A DNA stretch of 64,000 bases from Virgibacillus ndiopensis. Lineage in GTDB: Bacteria; Bacillota; Bacilli; Bacillales; Amphibacillaceae. A program made the translations under genes and the position numbers. Of this stretch, positions 36,481 through 47,667 are shown piece by piece. The stretch lies in NCBI RefSeq assembly GCF_900187325.1, contig NZ_FZMZ01000005.1:806001-870000 (forward strand), in the 5' to 3' direction. Positions within the stretch are counted from its first letter, which is position 1. The number at the start of each line of letters is the position of its first letter. The notes under the pieces were generated by a model. That model had not been told where the DNA came from, searched no databases, and was given only the letters and a program-made list of their open reading frames with translations.

Positions 36481-38262
36481 CTACAAATCGTTGTTTGAGT
36501 CATATTTTTCATTTACGTTTATAGATAACTCCCCTAATTGATCTGTACTAACCTTGCTTGGTGCATCTGTTAATAAATCTGATGCTGAAGCGGTTTTTGG
36601 AAATAATATCGTATCTCTAAGATTAGATCTACCTGCGAGTAACATGACAATTCGATCCAAACCTAAAGCTATACCACCATGTGGTGGTGCACCGAATTCT
36701 AATGCATCAAGTAAAAAGCCGAACTGTTCTTCCGCTTCTTCCTTTGTAAATCCTAATACCTTAAACATTTTATCCTGTTGCTCACGTTTGTAATTTCGGA
36801 GCGAGCCTCCACCGAGTTCATAGCCATTTAATACTAGGTCATAGGCAACAGCCCGGACACTTCCTGGATCAGTCGATAATTTTTCTAAATCTTCTGCAAC
36901 GGGCATTGTAAATGGATGGTGTGCAGCAAAATATCTCTCAGAATCTTCATCATACTCAAGCAGTGGCCAATCGGTAACCCATAGGAAATTGAATTTTGTT
37001 TCGTCAATAAGCTTCAATTCCTTACCAAGTTTCAATCGTAAAGCACCTAAACTATCATATACTACTCCAGTTTTATCAGCACCGAAAAGTAATAAATCTC
37101 CATCGGTTGCACTAGCACGGTCAATAATTCCAGCCTTTTCTTCTTCTGATAAGAATTTAGCAATTGGGCCTTTTACTTCATCATTTTCAACCTTCAGCCA
37201 TGCAAGGCCCTTAGCACCGTATACCTTCACAAACTCAGTTAGTTTGTCAATATCTTTTCGTGAGTAGTTCGCCGCTTCATTTTTTACATTAAGTAAACAA
37301 ACTTTACCACCAGCTTCTAGTGCACCTTGAAAAACTTTAAATGACGAATCTTTTAAAATATCGGATACATGAATAAGCTCCATTGCAAATCTTGTGTCAG
37401 GCTTATCTGATCCATAACGCTCCATTGCTTCGTCATACCTAATGCGTTTTAAAGGTAATGAAATATCAATGTTTTTAACTTCTTTCATCACTTTTTGCAT
37501 CATTTTTTCTGTCATTTCCATGATTTCATCACTTGACATGAACGATGTTTCGATATCAATCTGCGTAAATTCCGGCTGACGGTCCGCCCGTAAATCTTCA
37601 TCACGAAAACACCTTGCAATCTGATAGTACTTTTCAAAACCAGACATCATAATCAACTGTTTAAATAGCTGTGGTGACTGTGGAAGTGCATAAAATTCTC
37701 CAGAATGAACTCGACTTGGAACTAAGTAGTCGCGTGCACCTTCAGGAGTGCTTTTAGTTAAAATTGGTGTTTCCATTTCTAAAAATCCATCTTCGTTTAA
37801 AAAGTTTCTTACTGTCTGTGTTGTTTGATGACGAAGCTTAAACGTTTTTTGCAAATCATTTCTACGTAAATCTAAATATCGATACTTTAATCTTAAATCT
37901 TCTGCAACATCTGTTTCATCTTGAATTTGAAAAGGTGGATTTTTTGCTTTATTAAGTATAACGATATCTTCTGCTACAACCTCGATACTTCCTGTCTCCA
38001 TTGCTTCATTAACAGTTGCCTCGTCACGTTTGACCACTTTTCCTTTTATCTCAACAACAAATTCACTGCGCACATTTTCAGCTGTTTCCAACGCTTCTTT
38101 TGAAGATGGGTTAAATACAACTTGAACAAGACCGGATTTATCTCGTAAATCAATAAATATTAGTCCACCTAAATCCCGTCTTTTTTGTACCCAACCTTTT
38201 AATAAAACTTCTTGATCTATATTCGATGATCGAAGCGTCCCCGCTAATATACGTTTTTCCAT
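36481..38262 (-). CDS. aspS: Aspartyl-tRNA synthetase
   Basis: A 593-aa bacterial-type class II synthetase. The N-terminal OB anticodon-binding domain starts at [19 protein letters not shown]. Core motifs are [20 protein letters not shown] (motif 2) and [16 protein letters not shown] (motif 3), with the bacterial GAD insertion between them. ATG at 38262 shares one base with the hisS stop. Both genes depend on the T-box leader upstream of hisS. Confidence 0.97.
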   Translation of the reverse strand: MEKRILAGTLRSSNIDQEVLLKGWVQKRRDLGGLIFIDLRDKSGLVQVVFNPSSKEALETAENVRSEFVVEIKGKVVKRDEATVNEAMETGSIEVVAEDIVILNKAKNPPFQIQDETDVAEDLRLKYRYLDLRRNDLQKTFKLRHQTTQTVRNFLNEDGFLEMETPILTKSTPEGARDYLVPSRVHSGEFYALPQSPQLFKQLIMMSGFEKYYQIARCFRDEDLRADRQPEFTQIDIETSFMSSDEIMEMTEKMMQKVMKEVKNIDISLPLKRIRYDEAMERYGSDKPDTRFAMELIHVSDILKDSSFKVFQGALEAGGKVCLLNVKNEAANYSRKDIDKLTEFVKVYGAKGLAWLKVENDEVKGPIAKFLSEEEKAGIIDRASATDGDLLLFGADKTGVVYDSLGALRLKLGKELKLIDETKFNFLWVTDWPLLEYDEDSERYFAAHHPFTMPVAEDLEKLSTDPGSVRAVAYDLVLNGYELGGGSLRNYKREQQDKMFKVLGFTKEEAEEQFGFLLDALEFGAPPHGGIALGLDRIVMLLAGRSNLRDTILFPKTASASDLLTDAPSKVSTDQLGELSINVNEKYDSNNDL

Positions 38263-39545
38263 TACGCTTTTCCTCCTTGAAGCATCTCTTTCAATTGTTG
38301 AACTACCTCTGAAATAGGTATTTCCTTTTGTTCACCTGTTTGCATTGATTTGACATTAATAACATGATTGTTTAACTCTTCATCACCTAAGATTAGCACA
38401 TATCTCGCGTGTAAACGGTCAGCAGCTTTAAACTGCCCTTTCATTTTTCGATCCAGATAATCTTTGTCGACCTGTATTCCCTGTTTCCTTAATTCATACG
38501 TAATACGAACGGCTTGTTTTTCAGCCTCTTCACCTACAGCAATGAAGTAACAGTCCAATTCTTCTGTAATCGGTAATTCAATATTTTCAGCCTGAAGTGC
38601 TAGAAGCAGCCGCTCGAGACCAAGACCAAAGCCGATACCTGGAGTATTTGGTCCACCTAAGTCCTCGACAAGGCCGTTATACCTTCCACCGCCACAAAGT
38701 GTCGTAATAGCTCCAAAACCTTCTGCTTCACTCATAATCTCAAATGCAGTGTGGTTGTAATAATCCAACCCACGGACTAAATTTTTGTCTACGGTATACG
38801 GAATCTCCATCATTGTTAAATATTCTTTAACTTGATCAAAATACTCTCTTGATTCATTGTTCAAATACTCCAATATTGATGGTGCAGTTTGCATTGCCGG
38901 ATGATTACGATCTGTTTTACAATCGAGTATACGTAATGGATTTTGTGATAGCCTAGTTTGGCAATCGCTACATAACTCATCTTTATGCGGTAAAAAATGT
39001 TCAATCAAAGCGTCACGATAATTTTTTCTGCTCTCATTATCACCTAAGCTATTAATAACAAGCTTTAAGTGTTTTAATCCAAGCTCTTGATAACATGTCA
39101 TTGCAAGACCAATTACTTCTGCATCTATAGCCGGATTAGCACTCCCTAACACCTCCGTACCGAATTGGTTAAGTTGACGCATTCTTCCTGCTTGAGGTCG
39201 TTCATAGCGGAACATTTGTCCGAAATAATAAAGTTTTACTGGTTGAATTGGTGAACCATGTAACTTATTTTGTACAAACGCACGAGTCACGGAAGCTGTA
39301 CCTTCTGGACGAAGTGTTAAGCTTCTTCCCCCTCTATCTTCAAAGGTATACATTTCCTTTTGTACAATATCTGTTGAATCACCTACACCTCGTTGAAATA
39401 ACTCAGTATGTTCAAATACTGGTGTACGGATTTCTTCATAATTGAATCGGTTGCAAACATTCTTAATTGTATTTTCAACAAATTGCCATTTCTTTGCATC
39501 TTTAGGCAAAACATCAACTGTCCCGCGTGGTGCATTAATTGTCAT
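38262..39545 (-). CDS. hisS: Histidyl-tRNA synthetase
   Basis: 427 aa, class [17 protein letters not shown] at the start, [13 protein letters not shown] (motif 2 area), the histidine-binding signatures [15 protein letters not shown] and [14 protein letters not shown], and the motif 3 region [15 protein letters not shown]. The C-terminal anticodon domain ends in [17 protein letters not shown] precedes ATG at 39545. It heads the hisS-aspS operon. Confidence 0.97.
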   Translation of the reverse strand: MTINAPRGTVDVLPKDAKKWQFVENTIKNVCNRFNYEEIRTPVFEHTELFQRGVGDSTDIVQKEMYTFEDRGGRSLTLRPEGTASVTRAFVQNKLHGSPIQPVKLYYFGQMFRYERPQAGRMRQLNQFGTEVLGSANPAIDAEVIGLAMTCYQELGLKHLKLVINSLGDNESRKNYRDALIEHFLPHKDELCSDCQTRLSQNPLRILDCKTDRNHPAMQTAPSILEYLNNESREYFDQVKEYLTMMEIPYTVDKNLVRGLDYYNHTAFEIMSEAEGFGAITTLCGGGRYNGLVEDLGGPNTPGIGFGLGLERLLLALQAENIELPITEELDCYFIAVGEEAEKQAVRITYELRKQGIQVDKDYLDRKMKGQFKAADRLHARYVLILGDEELNNHVINVKSMQTGEQKEIPISEVVQQLKEMLQGGKA

Positions 39546-39596
39546 TTAATAAAACCCCCAATTTTCACGTGTAATTACCTTATAAAAAACTATACA

Positions 39597-39877
39597 AAAA
39601 ACTCCCGTCCCTTAAAATATAAGGGACGAGAGTTAACCCGCGTTGCCACCCTAGTTAATGCAAAACTATGCATCCGCTCTTCACAGTTAACGCCTGCAAA
39701 ACGTCCATACCTACTTTATTTCGATACAGAACCTAAGGAATGTCTTTCATTAGATCATAATGTGAAAATGCTCTCAGCCGATGACATCTTCTCTCTTTCC
39801 ATCTGAATTCTAACTACTTTTTCCCTCAACGGGGTACTATTTTAATTTCATATTAATAATAACTTGATTGTTGAATG
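39597..39877 (-). promoter_or_regulatory. T-box riboswitch of hisS-aspS
   Basis: The conserved T-box AGGGTGGCAACGCGGG reads at 39652-39637. It is followed by a terminator stem (CTCGTCCCTTA with the complementary TAAGGGACGGGAG, 39601-39632) and a T run. About 280 nt of leader separate the promoter and the terminator. The downstream genes suggest a His and/or Asp specifier; I did not place it. This fills the 360-bp gap upstream of hisS. Confidence 0.92.
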
Positions 39878-39883
39878 ATTATA

Positions 39884-39912
39884 ATCATAATCTGTCTATA
39901 ATCTAATGTCAA
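39884..39912 (-). promoter_or_regulatory. Sigma-A promoter of the hisS T-box leader
   Basis: TTGACA (39912-39907) and TATGAT (39889-39884), 17-bp spacing. The -35 box overlaps the stop codon of the small upstream gene (39911-39909). Confidence 0.85.
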
Positions 39913-40082
39913 GCACGATTGATTTTTTTCTTCAACATTTTAACCTCACCCAATGAGATTCCTAACTCTTGGGCAATTTCCATATGATTAGCGTGACCCT
40001 CTAATTCCATGAATCGATGAAGATCCACCCCTTGGATGCCATTATTAATTGTTGAATTCCAATGTTTTTCATGTAATCGCAT
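39909..40082 (-). CDS. yrzK: YrzK-like 57-aa protein with a sigma-region-4/HTH-like segment
   Basis: An open frame of 57 codons plus stop, beginning MRLHEKHWNSTINNG. The C-terminal half has MEIAQELGISLGEVKMLKKK, which looks like a short helix-turn-helix. GGGAGG lies before ATG at 40082. Position between hisS and yrvJ matches B. subtilis yrzK, a protein of similar size. It is probably a small DNA-binding or regulatory protein, but its function is unknown. Its stop overlaps the hisS leader promoter, so its transcription could interfere with or feed into hisS. Confidence 0.75.
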   Translation of the reverse strand: MRLHEKHWNSTINNGIQGVDLHRFMELEGHANHMEIAQELGISLGEVKMLKKKINRA

Positions 40083-40180
40083 AATAGAATTCCTCCCATA
40101 GCTCTATCTTTGCCTAAAAACAATATTTTTATTAAAATATAGTTATGTTTACATATACGATCCATAGGAGGAAATTACTT

Positions 40181-41257
40181 TTGCGTATTACAACAACAAT
40201 TGTACTATTTTTAACTTTGTTTCTGTTGTTCCAGACGATAGTTAATGCAAGTGAAGCATTAGTTAATACGGACAACTTAAATGTACGGTCTGGCCCAGGA
40301 ACAGATCATAAAAAAATAGGTCAGGTACATACGGATCAAAAATATCCAGTCTTACAAAGACAAAATGGTTGGGTTGAGATCCAGTTAGAAAATAGTACTG
40401 GATGGATAACAGATGATTATATTACTATTTCAGGTGAAGATACTAGTTCTGTCACTTCTTCCAATTCAGATGATGCCTCAAAGACAAAATCTGATAGTAA
40501 AGAAAATAAATCTATAACGATCCAATATGAAAACACACATATTCGCAAAGGTCCATCAACGGATTATGAGATTACCGACTTTGTTAACAAAGGTGAAAAA
40601 TTTGATGTTATTTCAGAAACGAATGAATGGTATGAAATCTCAAATGGTGAGATTAAAGGATTTATCTTTAAACCATTTGTGGACAAGAAATCTAGTTCAT
40701 TTGCTACTGGATTAAAAAGCAAAACAATTGTTATTGATGCCGGACATGGTGGACGTGATGTAGGAGCAATCGGCGCAAGCGGCTCCTATGAAAAAAATGT
40801 TGCCTATAAGACTGCGATGGAATTAAAACAAGAGCTCTCCATACTAGGTGCAGAAGTAGTCTTAACGCGAAAAAACGATGAGTTTATTGCACTAGGCAGT
40901 CGGACAAGCCTTGCAAATATAGTAGATGCCGATGCATTTATTAGTATTCATTATAATAGTGTACCAACATTGCCAAATGTAACAGGAATCGGAACATATT
41001 ATTATTACGATCAAAACAAAAATTTAGCCAAGTTTATCCAACAAGAGGTAATAAAAGAAACAAATGCGAAAGATAGAGGAATTACATTTGGTGATTTTCA
41101 TGTAATTAGACAAACCTTTAAACCTGGTGTTCTGGTAGAACTAGGATTTATGTCAAATTTGGAAAAAGAACAACTTTTATTGACAGACGCCTATCAAAAA
41201 AAGCTGGTAAAAGGTATCGTCAACGGATTTGCCAAGTATTTCGGAAATAGGAATTAA
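40181..41257 (+). CDS. yrvJ: N-acetylmuramoyl-L-alanine amidase with two SH3 domains (YrvJ type)
   Basis: A 358-aa secreted cell-wall amidase. A signal peptide (RITTTIVLFLTLFLLFQTIVNA) precedes two bacterial SH3 domains: LNVRSGPGTDHKKIG to GWITDDYI, and THIRKGPSTDYEIT to GFIFKPF. A Ser-rich linker and the Amidase_3 domain follow, with zinc ligands in VIDAGHGGRD, SYEKNVAY and SIHYNS, and Glu in VLVELGFMSN. An ATG at 40145 is in frame, but AGGAGG at 40166-40171 favours TTG at 40181. B. subtilis yrvJ carries more SH3 repeats and occupies the same place in gene order. Confidence 0.9.
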   Translation: MRITTTIVLFLTLFLLFQTIVNASEALVNTDNLNVRSGPGTDHKKIGQVHTDQKYPVLQRQNGWVEIQLENSTGWITDDYITISGEDTSSVTSSNSDDASKTKSDSKENKSITIQYENTHIRKGPSTDYEITDFVNKGEKFDVISETNEWYEISNGEIKGFIFKPFVDKKSSSFATGLKSKTIVIDAGHGGRDVGAIGASGSYEKNVAYKTAMELKQELSILGAEVVLTRKNDEFIALGSRTSLANIVDADAFISIHYNSVPTLPNVTGIGTYYYYDQNKNLAKFIQQEVIKETNAKDRGITFGDFHVIRQTFKPGVLVELGFMSNLEKEQLLLTDAYQKKLVKGIVNGFAKYFGNRN

Positions 41258-41300
41258 GAAGATTAAGAAGTCGACTGGTCTGAAGCAAGATCAAAAAGCA

Positions 41301-41326
41301 AAGGATGGCTAAAATTAGCCATCCTT
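41301..41326. terminator. Terminator between yrvJ and dtd
   Basis: AAGGATGGCTAA / TTAGCCATCCTT, a 12-bp stem with a two-base apex, and a T-rich tract on the plus side. It lies between convergent genes. Confidence 0.85.
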
Positions 41327-41327
41327 C

Positions 41328-41774
41328 TTATTTTTCCTTACTATCCAAAACCAATGTAACCGGTCCAACGTTTGTGAATTGCACATCCATCATTGCACCA
41401 AACTCTCCTGTTTCCACTGTAATATTTTGCTGCAATAAGAGCTCGTTAAATCGTTGGTACATATTATTTGCATGATCTGGTTTTGCTGCTTGTAGAAAAT
41501 TTGGTCTTCTCCCTTTTCTTGTGTCACCATATAAAGTGAATTGGGATATTGACAGGACACTTCCATCTACATCTTTTAAGGACAAATTCATTTTTTCATT
41601 TTCATCCTCAAATATACGTAAGTTAACGATTTTATTCACTAAGTAGCTACTATCATCTTCCGTATCCTCATGTGTTACGCCTAAAAGTACAACTAGACCA
41701 TGTTTAATCTCACCGATAATTTCTTCGTTTACCGATACACTTGCATTTTTAGCACACTGAATAACAGCTTTCAT
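41328..41774 (-). CDS. dtd: D-aminoacyl-tRNA deacylase
   Basis: 148 aa. It hydrolyses D-amino acids wrongly attached to tRNA. Family motifs include [12 protein letters not shown], the Ser-Gln-Phe-Thr motif in [18 protein letters not shown], and the GxVT-type sequence [12 protein letters not shown] at the C terminus. It follows rel by 12 bp, the usual arrangement. Confidence 0.96.
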   Translation of the reverse strand: MKAVIQCAKNASVSVNEEIIGEIKHGLVVLLGVTHEDTEDDSSYLVNKIVNLRIFEDENEKMNLSLKDVDGSVLSISQFTLYGDTRKGRRPNFLQAAKPDHANNMYQRFNELLLQQNITVETGEFGAMMDVQFTNVGPVTLVLDSKEK

Positions 41775-41786
41775 TCCAATGCTCCT

Positions 41787-43988
41787 CTACTGCAATGTTC
41801 TCGTTACTGTATATACATCTTTTATTTGTTTGATACGTTCAACAATTTTCCGTAAATGATTCGTATTATGAATTAGAATGGTTATATTTATGATTGCCAT
41901 TTTGTTTCGATCAGATCTACCATTAACTTGTGTGATATTTGTTTTTGTTTCATTAACAGCTTGTAATACCTCATTTAAGAGACCTCTTCTATCATAACCC
42001 GAGATTTCTAAATCAACATGATATTGTTTTTTATCTGTTTGTTCACTTTTCCATTTAACTTCCAAGTAACGTTGTTGTGCTTCTTCTGTTTGCACATTTG
42101 GACAATCAGCACGATGAACGGATACTCCACGACCTTTGGTAATATAGCCTACAATCGTATCACCCGGAACCGGATTACAACACTTGGATAAACGAACTAA
42201 CAGATTATCGACGCCCTCAACCTGAACACCAGAGTCTCGTTTATGAGATTTCTTTTCCTTTACTTCACTTTTGACATTTTCAAGTGTTTGTGCGAGGTCC
42301 TGTTCTTTTTTCTGGGTAGCACGAATTTTATCTGTAAGACGTGTTGCGATAATTGCCGCTGTCAAACCTTGATATCCAACCGCTGCATACATATCATCAG
42401 CATTTGTAAAGTTAAATTTTTCATAAACTCGTTTTAAATTTTCTTGCGTGAGAACGTCTTTCGGCTCAAGGGATAACGCTCTAATTTCTTTCTCAACCAA
42501 ATCTTTCCCTTTTGCAACATTCTCATCACGTCGTTGTTTTTTAAAAAATTGTTTAATTTTATTTTTTGCTTGCGAAGTTTGTGTAACATTTAGCCAATCC
42601 TGTGATGGTCCATACGAATGCTTTGAAGTCATTACCTCAATTATATCTCCGTTTTTTAATTTATAATCGAGCGGTTCCATCTTCCCGTTTATTTTGGCAC
42701 CAATTGTTTGATTTCCAATCTCCGTATGGATTTTGTATGCGAAATCAAGTGGTACAGAACCTGATGGCAATTCAATCACATCACCTTTAGGGGTGAAGAC
42801 ATAAACCATATCAGAAAATAAATCTACCTTTAACGATTCCATAAATTCTTCTGCATCGTGGGTTTCATTTTGCCATTCAAGTATTTCTCTGAACCAAGTT
42901 AATTTTTCTTCAAATGATTGCTTATCTTTATTTAATTGTCGACCTTCTTTATATGCCCAATGTGCAGCAATACCATATTCAGCAATTTCGTGCATTTCCT
43001 TCGTCCGTATTTGAACCTCAAGTGGATCACCTTTTGGACCGATAACCGTTGTATGCAAGGATTGGTAAAGATTTGGCTTCGGCATTGCAATATAATCCTT
43101 AAATCTGCCAGGCATCGGTTTCCAGCACGTATGAATAATTCCTAATACGGCATAACAATCTTTTATACTTTCAACAATAATTCGAACAGCCAGCAAATCG
43201 TATATCTCATTAAATTGTTTATTCTGCTTAACCATTTTACGATAAATACTATATAAGTGCTTAGGCCGACCAGAGATATCTGCTTCTAAATTAACTTCTT
43301 CCAGCTGATGATTTACCTCATCCATTACATCTTTAATATACGATTCTCGTTGTTCGCGTTTTTGCTTCATCAATTGTACAATCCGATAATATTGTTGTGG
43401 GTTTAAATAGCGTAGTGCAGTATCCTCTAACTCCCATTTTATAGTAGAAATCCCCAAACGATGAGCTAAAGGTGCAAAAATTTCTAACGTTTCATTAGAA
43501 ATACGACGTTGTTTTGCTGGTGGTAGATGTTTTAGTGTGCGCATATTGTGCAAACGATCAGCTAATTTTATTAAAATAACCCGAATATCCTTTGCCATTG
43601 CAACAAACATTTTGCGATGATTTTCAGCTTGAATCGCTTCTTTTGATTTGTATTTAATCTTACCTAGCTTCGTTACACCGTCAACGAGCATGGCAACTTC
43701 ATGATTAAATTCCTCTTCTAATTGGTCAACGGTTACATCTGTGTCTTCAACGACATCGTGTAAAAATCCACCGGCAATTGTCTCAGGATCCATTTCAAGC
43801 TCAACTAAAATGCCTGCAACCTGAACCGGGTGGATAATATAAGGCTCACCAGATTTCCGAAATTGATCTGCATGTGCATGCTCGGCATATTGGAATGCAC
43901 GACGAATAAAAGCAGCATCATCTTCCGTAAGATACTGTCGAGCCTTATCTACTATGTCTTCAATTGTCAAGATAGCTTCTTTTGCCAT
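41787..43988 (-). CDS. relA: Bifunctional (p)ppGpp synthetase/hydrolase Rel
   Basis: 733 aa. The HD hydrolase domain contains GGFLHDVVEDTDVT and IRVILIKLADRLHNMRTL. The synthetase domain contains YDLLAVRIIV and KPNLYQSLHTTVIG. The TGS domain (VYVFTPKGDVIELPSG), a conserved-cysteine region (LSKCCNPVPGD to RADCPN) and a C-terminal ACT domain complete the long bifunctional form. AAGGTG precedes ATG at 43988. A gap of about 250 bp separates it from apt upstream. Confidence 0.96.
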   Translation of the reverse strand: MAKEAILTIEDIVDKARQYLTEDDAAFIRRAFQYAEHAHADQFRKSGEPYIIHPVQVAGILVELEMDPETIAGGFLHDVVEDTDVTVDQLEEEFNHEVAMLVDGVTKLGKIKYKSKEAIQAENHRKMFVAMAKDIRVILIKLADRLHNMRTLKHLPPAKQRRISNETLEIFAPLAHRLGISTIKWELEDTALRYLNPQQYYRIVQLMKQKREQRESYIKDVMDEVNHQLEEVNLEADISGRPKHLYSIYRKMVKQNKQFNEIYDLLAVRIIVESIKDCYAVLGIIHTCWKPMPGRFKDYIAMPKPNLYQSLHTTVIGPKGDPLEVQIRTKEMHEIAEYGIAAHWAYKEGRQLNKDKQSFEEKLTWFREILEWQNETHDAEEFMESLKVDLFSDMVYVFTPKGDVIELPSGSVPLDFAYKIHTEIGNQTIGAKINGKMEPLDYKLKNGDIIEVMTSKHSYGPSQDWLNVTQTSQAKNKIKQFFKKQRRDENVAKGKDLVEKEIRALSLEPKDVLTQENLKRVYEKFNFTNADDMYAAVGYQGLTAAIIATRLTDKIRATQKKEQDLAQTLENVKSEVKEKKSHKRDSGVQVEGVDNLLVRLSKCCNPVPGDTIVGYITKGRGVSVHRADCPNVQTEEAQQRYLEVKWKSEQTDKKQYHVDLEISGYDRRGLLNEVLQAVNETKTNITQVNGRSDRNKMAIINITILIHNTNHLRKIVERIKQIKDVYTVTRTLQ

Positions 43989-44160
43989 GTAATCACCTTA
44001 ATTCACTTTAGAGAATAATCATGAATATGCCTTTTTAATAGTATCGAAAATTTTAGTATAAATGTAAAGGAAAAAACATTATAATATAGGATTTAAAATA
44101 AATTCATTAAATATACTAGCCTATTCATGAGAGCCAATTATGTTACAAAAAATATATTAG

Positions 44161-44194
44161 AATAGGTCTGACACATTTTGCCAGACCCCCTATT
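44161..44194 (-). terminator. Hairpin after apt
   Basis: GGTCTGACACA and TGCCAGACC can pair imperfectly, extended by AATAGG / CCTATT arms. On the minus strand the hairpin is followed by a T-rich but broken tract. Probably ends the recJ-apt transcript. Confidence 0.5.
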
Positions 44195-44240
44195 TTATTT
44201 AGTACCTCGCCCAGTATTTTGCATTAAACGCTAATAGGAA

Positions 44241-44753
44241 CTAATACTGCATTAACGTTAAAACATCATATCCATCAAGCTTTTCACGTCCATCTAAGTA
44301 TGTAAGCTCAATTAAAAACGCACAGCCTACTACAATTCCTCCAAGTTCTTCCACTAATTTAATAGTTGCATCTATTGTTCCACCTGTAGCAAGTAAATCA
44401 TCAGTAATTAAAACACGCTGACCAGGTTTAATGGCATCTTTGTGAATGGTCAAAATATTATTTCCATATTCTAAGCCATAATCAACTTTTATTACCTCAC
44501 GAGGCAGCTTTCCCTCTTTTCTTACTGGAGCAAATCCTATTTCTAATGCATAGGATACAGGACAACCGATAATAAACCCTCTTGCCTCTGGTCCAACAAC
44601 AATATCAATTTCTTTTTCATTAGCAAACTCAACTATTTCATCGACAGCAGATTTAAATGCCTTTCCATTGTCCATTAATGGGGTAATGTCCTTAAATTGA
44701 ATGCCCTCTTTTGGCCAATTCTCAACTATTTTAATATATTTTTTGTAATCCAT
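44241..44753 (-). CDS. apt: Adenine phosphoribosyltransferase
   Basis: 170 aa. It converts adenine and PRPP to AMP. It begins [24 protein letters not shown], has [19 protein letters not shown], the RKEGKLP loop, and the PRPP-binding motif [18 protein letters not shown]. Its ribosome site AAGGAGG and first 23 bp lie inside the end of recJ, suggesting translational coupling. Confidence 0.97.
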   Translation of the reverse strand: MDYKKYIKIVENWPKEGIQFKDITPLMDNGKAFKSAVDEIVEFANEKEIDIVVGPEARGFIIGCPVSYALEIGFAPVRKEGKLPREVIKVDYGLEYGNNILTIHKDAIKPGQRVLITDDLLATGGTIDATIKLVEELGGIVVGCAFLIELTYLDGREKLDGYDVLTLMQY

Positions 44754-47070
44754 GAGTCAGTTCCTCCTTGGGTCCTTCAGCAACATCTATACATGTTGAA
44801 AACCACTCTTTTAATTTTTCATAGTTTGAATAATATAATGTTTTCTCTATATCTGCTTGGTTTAATCGTTGTTGATATATTCGTGATTCCTGCAAATCCT
44901 TTTTTGAGGGATTTGGATTCAACGTAATTACTCCATTTACTATAGTAACAAATTCTAATTCAAAAAACACTTTTGAAATAAATACTATCAAGTCACGTGT
45001 CCAACCTCGTCTATCTTTGATAATATCCATTTCCTTATTTAGATCTAATACTTTTTTTGTTCGTATTAACGCATAAAACCACTTGAAATCATCACGTGAT
45101 GGAAAAACTTTCATATAACTGCTATTCTCAACATAATAACAAGCATGGATACGTGATGGTTTCGTTCTTTGGACAATCGCTTCTAAATCAGCAAGGTTAG
45201 TAGGTAAATCATAAATAAATAATGTATCCAATTTCGTTAATGTTTCTAAACTAGTACCAAACAATATATGATTTACCTTTTGAGGAAGTCGATCCGATTC
45301 CTCGTTACATACAATTAATGCGTTCTCACCAACATTTGTAAATGGTAAAATGTCTAAATTCTTTTTTCCACGATGGTCAAATAATTGCCATTCATCTATT
45401 TTCATGTCCTGAATAACAATTTGTACTTTTTTATTACCATTCCATTCATTTATCCCTAGTTCACCAACTATTGAGACTGGAGTTTGCTGGGAAATAAAAT
45501 CAAAATGACTACCTAAGCCAAATCCAATCCCCTCAACATTGACCGCATCTTGTTTAAATTGTAATTTAAGATGCTTTTTCATATTTCCCAATTGTCGTAT
45601 ATCTGTAGGAACTTGTTTAACATGGAAAACCGGTTTTGGATTAGCCATACCAAATGGTGCCAACTGATTAATTTCATCAACCAATGTCTCGTTCATTTCT
45701 GGTAAAGTTAAAGTTTTACTAATGTCAATAACCTGCTTGAAGTCCTCTTCTGTCAACTGATCGATTATTGATTGATTTAATTCTGCTTGTAACATTTGTA
45801 AATTTTCCAATGGTAATGTCATACCTGCAGCCTGCGAATGTCCACCAAAGTGGGTAAATAAGCTTCTGACCTTCATGCAATTTTTAAATAAGTCAAAAGC
45901 TGGTATGCTTCGTGCAGATCCTTTTACACTATTATTTTCAGGATTAATAGCAAGAACAATTGCAGGTCGGTCATATTTACGAACGAGGCGTGATGCCACA
46001 ATACCCAACACACCCTCATTCCACCCTTCCTGGGCAACGATAATGACTCCATTTCCATCAGGCTGAACCACTTTCTCAGCTTCTTTCACAATATTCGCTA
46101 CAATTTGTTGGCGTTCTTTATTTAAATCTTCAACCATACCTGCCAGATCCTCAGCTTCATCAGAATCTTCTGTAAGTAACAATTGGACAGCTAAATCAGC
46201 GTCTTGAAGTCTACCAACAGCATTTAACCGTGGTCCAATCAGAAAGCCTACATCTTCTTCTGTTACATTACCCTCAATCTTACAGAGCTTTTTCAATGCT
46301 TTTAGTCCATGTCTGTTAGTAGTGGTTAATTTTCGTAATCCATAATAGGCAAGAATACGATTCTCACTAACGAGTGGTACTAAATCGGCAATCGTACCAA
46401 TGGCTACAAGATCTAATAATTGTTCAGGAAAATACCCTAACAAACGTTCAGCAAACTTAAATGCTACGCCAACACCAGCAAGTTCTTGAAATGGATAATC
46501 CGGAGAACATTTAGGATGAACGATAGCAAACGCATCTGGTAATGTATCCTGAGGTTCATGATGGTCTGTTATGATTAAATCAATACCTATGTCTTTAGCA
46601 ACATTCGCTTCATGTACTGAAGCAATTCCTGTATCCACAGTAATAATTAACCGGTACCCATCTTCACTGGCCTGTCTGAACGCCGCTTCATTAGGACCAT
46701 AGCCCTCTGTAAAGCGGTTTGGAATATAAAATGCACAATCCGCTCCAAGCTCTTGTAATGCTTTAAGAAGTACCGTAGTAGAACTTACTCCATCTGCATC
46801 ATAATCACCGTATATTAGAATTTTTTCGTTTTGTTCGATTGCTTTATGTACACGCTCTGCAGCTTTATCAATTGATGCAAACCCATGAGGACTAAATAAA
46901 TTTGCTAGATTAGGTGAAAGAAATTCATTCGCCTCTTGTGCAGTAGCTATTCCTCTTTGTAATAAAAGTTCTTTTATTACCGGGGAAAAGTTATTATTCA
47001 AATCATCCGTCCATTGTATTAAATTATCTTGTAATGTTGTAAAATTCCATGTTGCCTTACTTTGTAACAT
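44731..47070 (-). CDS. recJ: Single-strand-specific exonuclease RecJ
   Basis: A 779-aa DHH/DHHA1 phosphoesterase that degrades single-stranded DNA 5'-3' in recombination and mismatch repair. Metal motifs are [28 protein letters not shown] and AGVGVAF. The DHHA1 part has [11 protein letters not shown] and [14 protein letters not shown]-terminal Bacillus-type extension follows (from about residue 560). GGGGTGAG is spaced for ATG at 47070, not the upstream ATG at 47121. Confidence 0.95.
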   Translation of the reverse strand: MLQSKATWNFTTLQDNLIQWTDDLNNNFSPVIKELLLQRGIATAQEANEFLSPNLANLFSPHGFASIDKAAERVHKAIEQNEKILIYGDYDADGVSSTTVLLKALQELGADCAFYIPNRFTEGYGPNEAAFRQASEDGYRLIITVDTGIASVHEANVAKDIGIDLIITDHHEPQDTLPDAFAIVHPKCSPDYPFQELAGVGVAFKFAERLLGYFPEQLLDLVAIGTIADLVPLVSENRILAYYGLRKLTTTNRHGLKALKKLCKIEGNVTEEDVGFLIGPRLNAVGRLQDADLAVQLLLTEDSDEAEDLAGMVEDLNKERQQIVANIVKEAEKVVQPDGNGVIIVAQEGWNEGVLGIVASRLVRKYDRPAIVLAINPENNSVKGSARSIPAFDLFKNCMKVRSLFTHFGGHSQAAGMTLPLENLQMLQAELNQSIIDQLTEEDFKQVIDISKTLTLPEMNETLVDEINQLAPFGMANPKPVFHVKQVPTDIRQLGNMKKHLKLQFKQDAVNVEGIGFGLGSHFDFISQQTPVSIVGELGINEWNGNKKVQIVIQDMKIDEWQLFDHRGKKNLDILPFTNVGENALIVCNEESDRLPQKVNHILFGTSLETLTKLDTLFIYDLPTNLADLEAIVQRTKPSRIHACYYVENSSYMKVFPSRDDFKWFYALIRTKKVLDLNKEMDIIKDRRGWTRDLIVFISKVFFELEFVTIVNGVITLNPNPSKKDLQESRIYQQRLNQADIEKTLYYSNYEKLKEWFSTCIDVAEGPKEELTHGLQKIY

Positions 47071-47127
47071 AAACTCACCCCTGACTAATCTATTATACAC
47101 AAAGAAAGTCAGGGGTAGCAATGAGAT

Positions 47128-47469
47128 TTAATTATTTTCATTGTTGCTTTTCCCTAGTTTTTCCTGTTCCTGATAGGACTCATTATTCATCTCGTAGTCA
47201 ATTCCATGCTCATCCAACCATGAAAATATACGTTTGTTCTTAGATTTTAATGTACGAACTTCTCGTTGCAAGCGAAATATTTTGATGACACCAACAGCAG
47301 CAGTGATAACACCACCCATAAGAACAGAAAATAAAATCACTAAAATAAGCGGGGCTTCACCAGACCAAAATAAATAATTTACCTTCACTGTCTCCACATT
47401 TGTAACAGCAAATACAGCTACTAAGATAACAAAAATAATGGCTAAAATAACGTAAGATTGTCCTCTCAA
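47128..47469 (-). CDS. yrvD: LapA domain membrane protein (YrvD)
   Basis: A 113-aa protein with two membrane helices (YVILAIIFVILVAVFAVTN and LILVILFSVLMGGVITAAVG) and a cytoplasmic coiled segment (FRLQREVRTLKSKNKR), the layout of the LapA/DUF1049 family. In enteric bacteria LapA relatives help assemble the LPS control complex; in Bacilli the function is unknown. It lies between secDF and recJ. Confidence 0.88.
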   Translation of the reverse strand: MRGQSYVILAIIFVILVAVFAVTNVETVKVNYLFWSGEAPLILVILFSVLMGGVITAAVGVIKIFRLQREVRTLKSKNKRIFSWLDEHGIDYEMNNESYQEQEKLGKSNNENN

Positions 47470-47592
47470 CTAATACACTCCTTCCATCCTATTTTATAAA
47501 ATACCCTTTTATAGAATTTTTAAAGCATCCGTAAACAAGAAGGCAGGGATATAACTTGAAAACTTATTTATTTTTTATAAATCGTGAAAATA

Positions 47593-47637
47593 AAACCGCA
47601 TGAAATCAAATTTAAACACTTTGATTTCATGCGGTTT
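47593..47637 (-). terminator. Terminator of secDF
   Basis: A perfect 18-bp stem from AAACCGCATGAAATCAAA with its complement, loop of nine bases, followed on the minus strand by TATTTT. It lies about 30 bp after the secDF stop. Confidence 0.9.
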
Positions 47638-47667
47638 ATTCTTTTTTATAGGGTTTGTCCCAGCCTT

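Noticed and set aside
39408-39806. 132-codon plus-strand open frame
   Set aside because: It lies antisense to hisS and its T-box leader.
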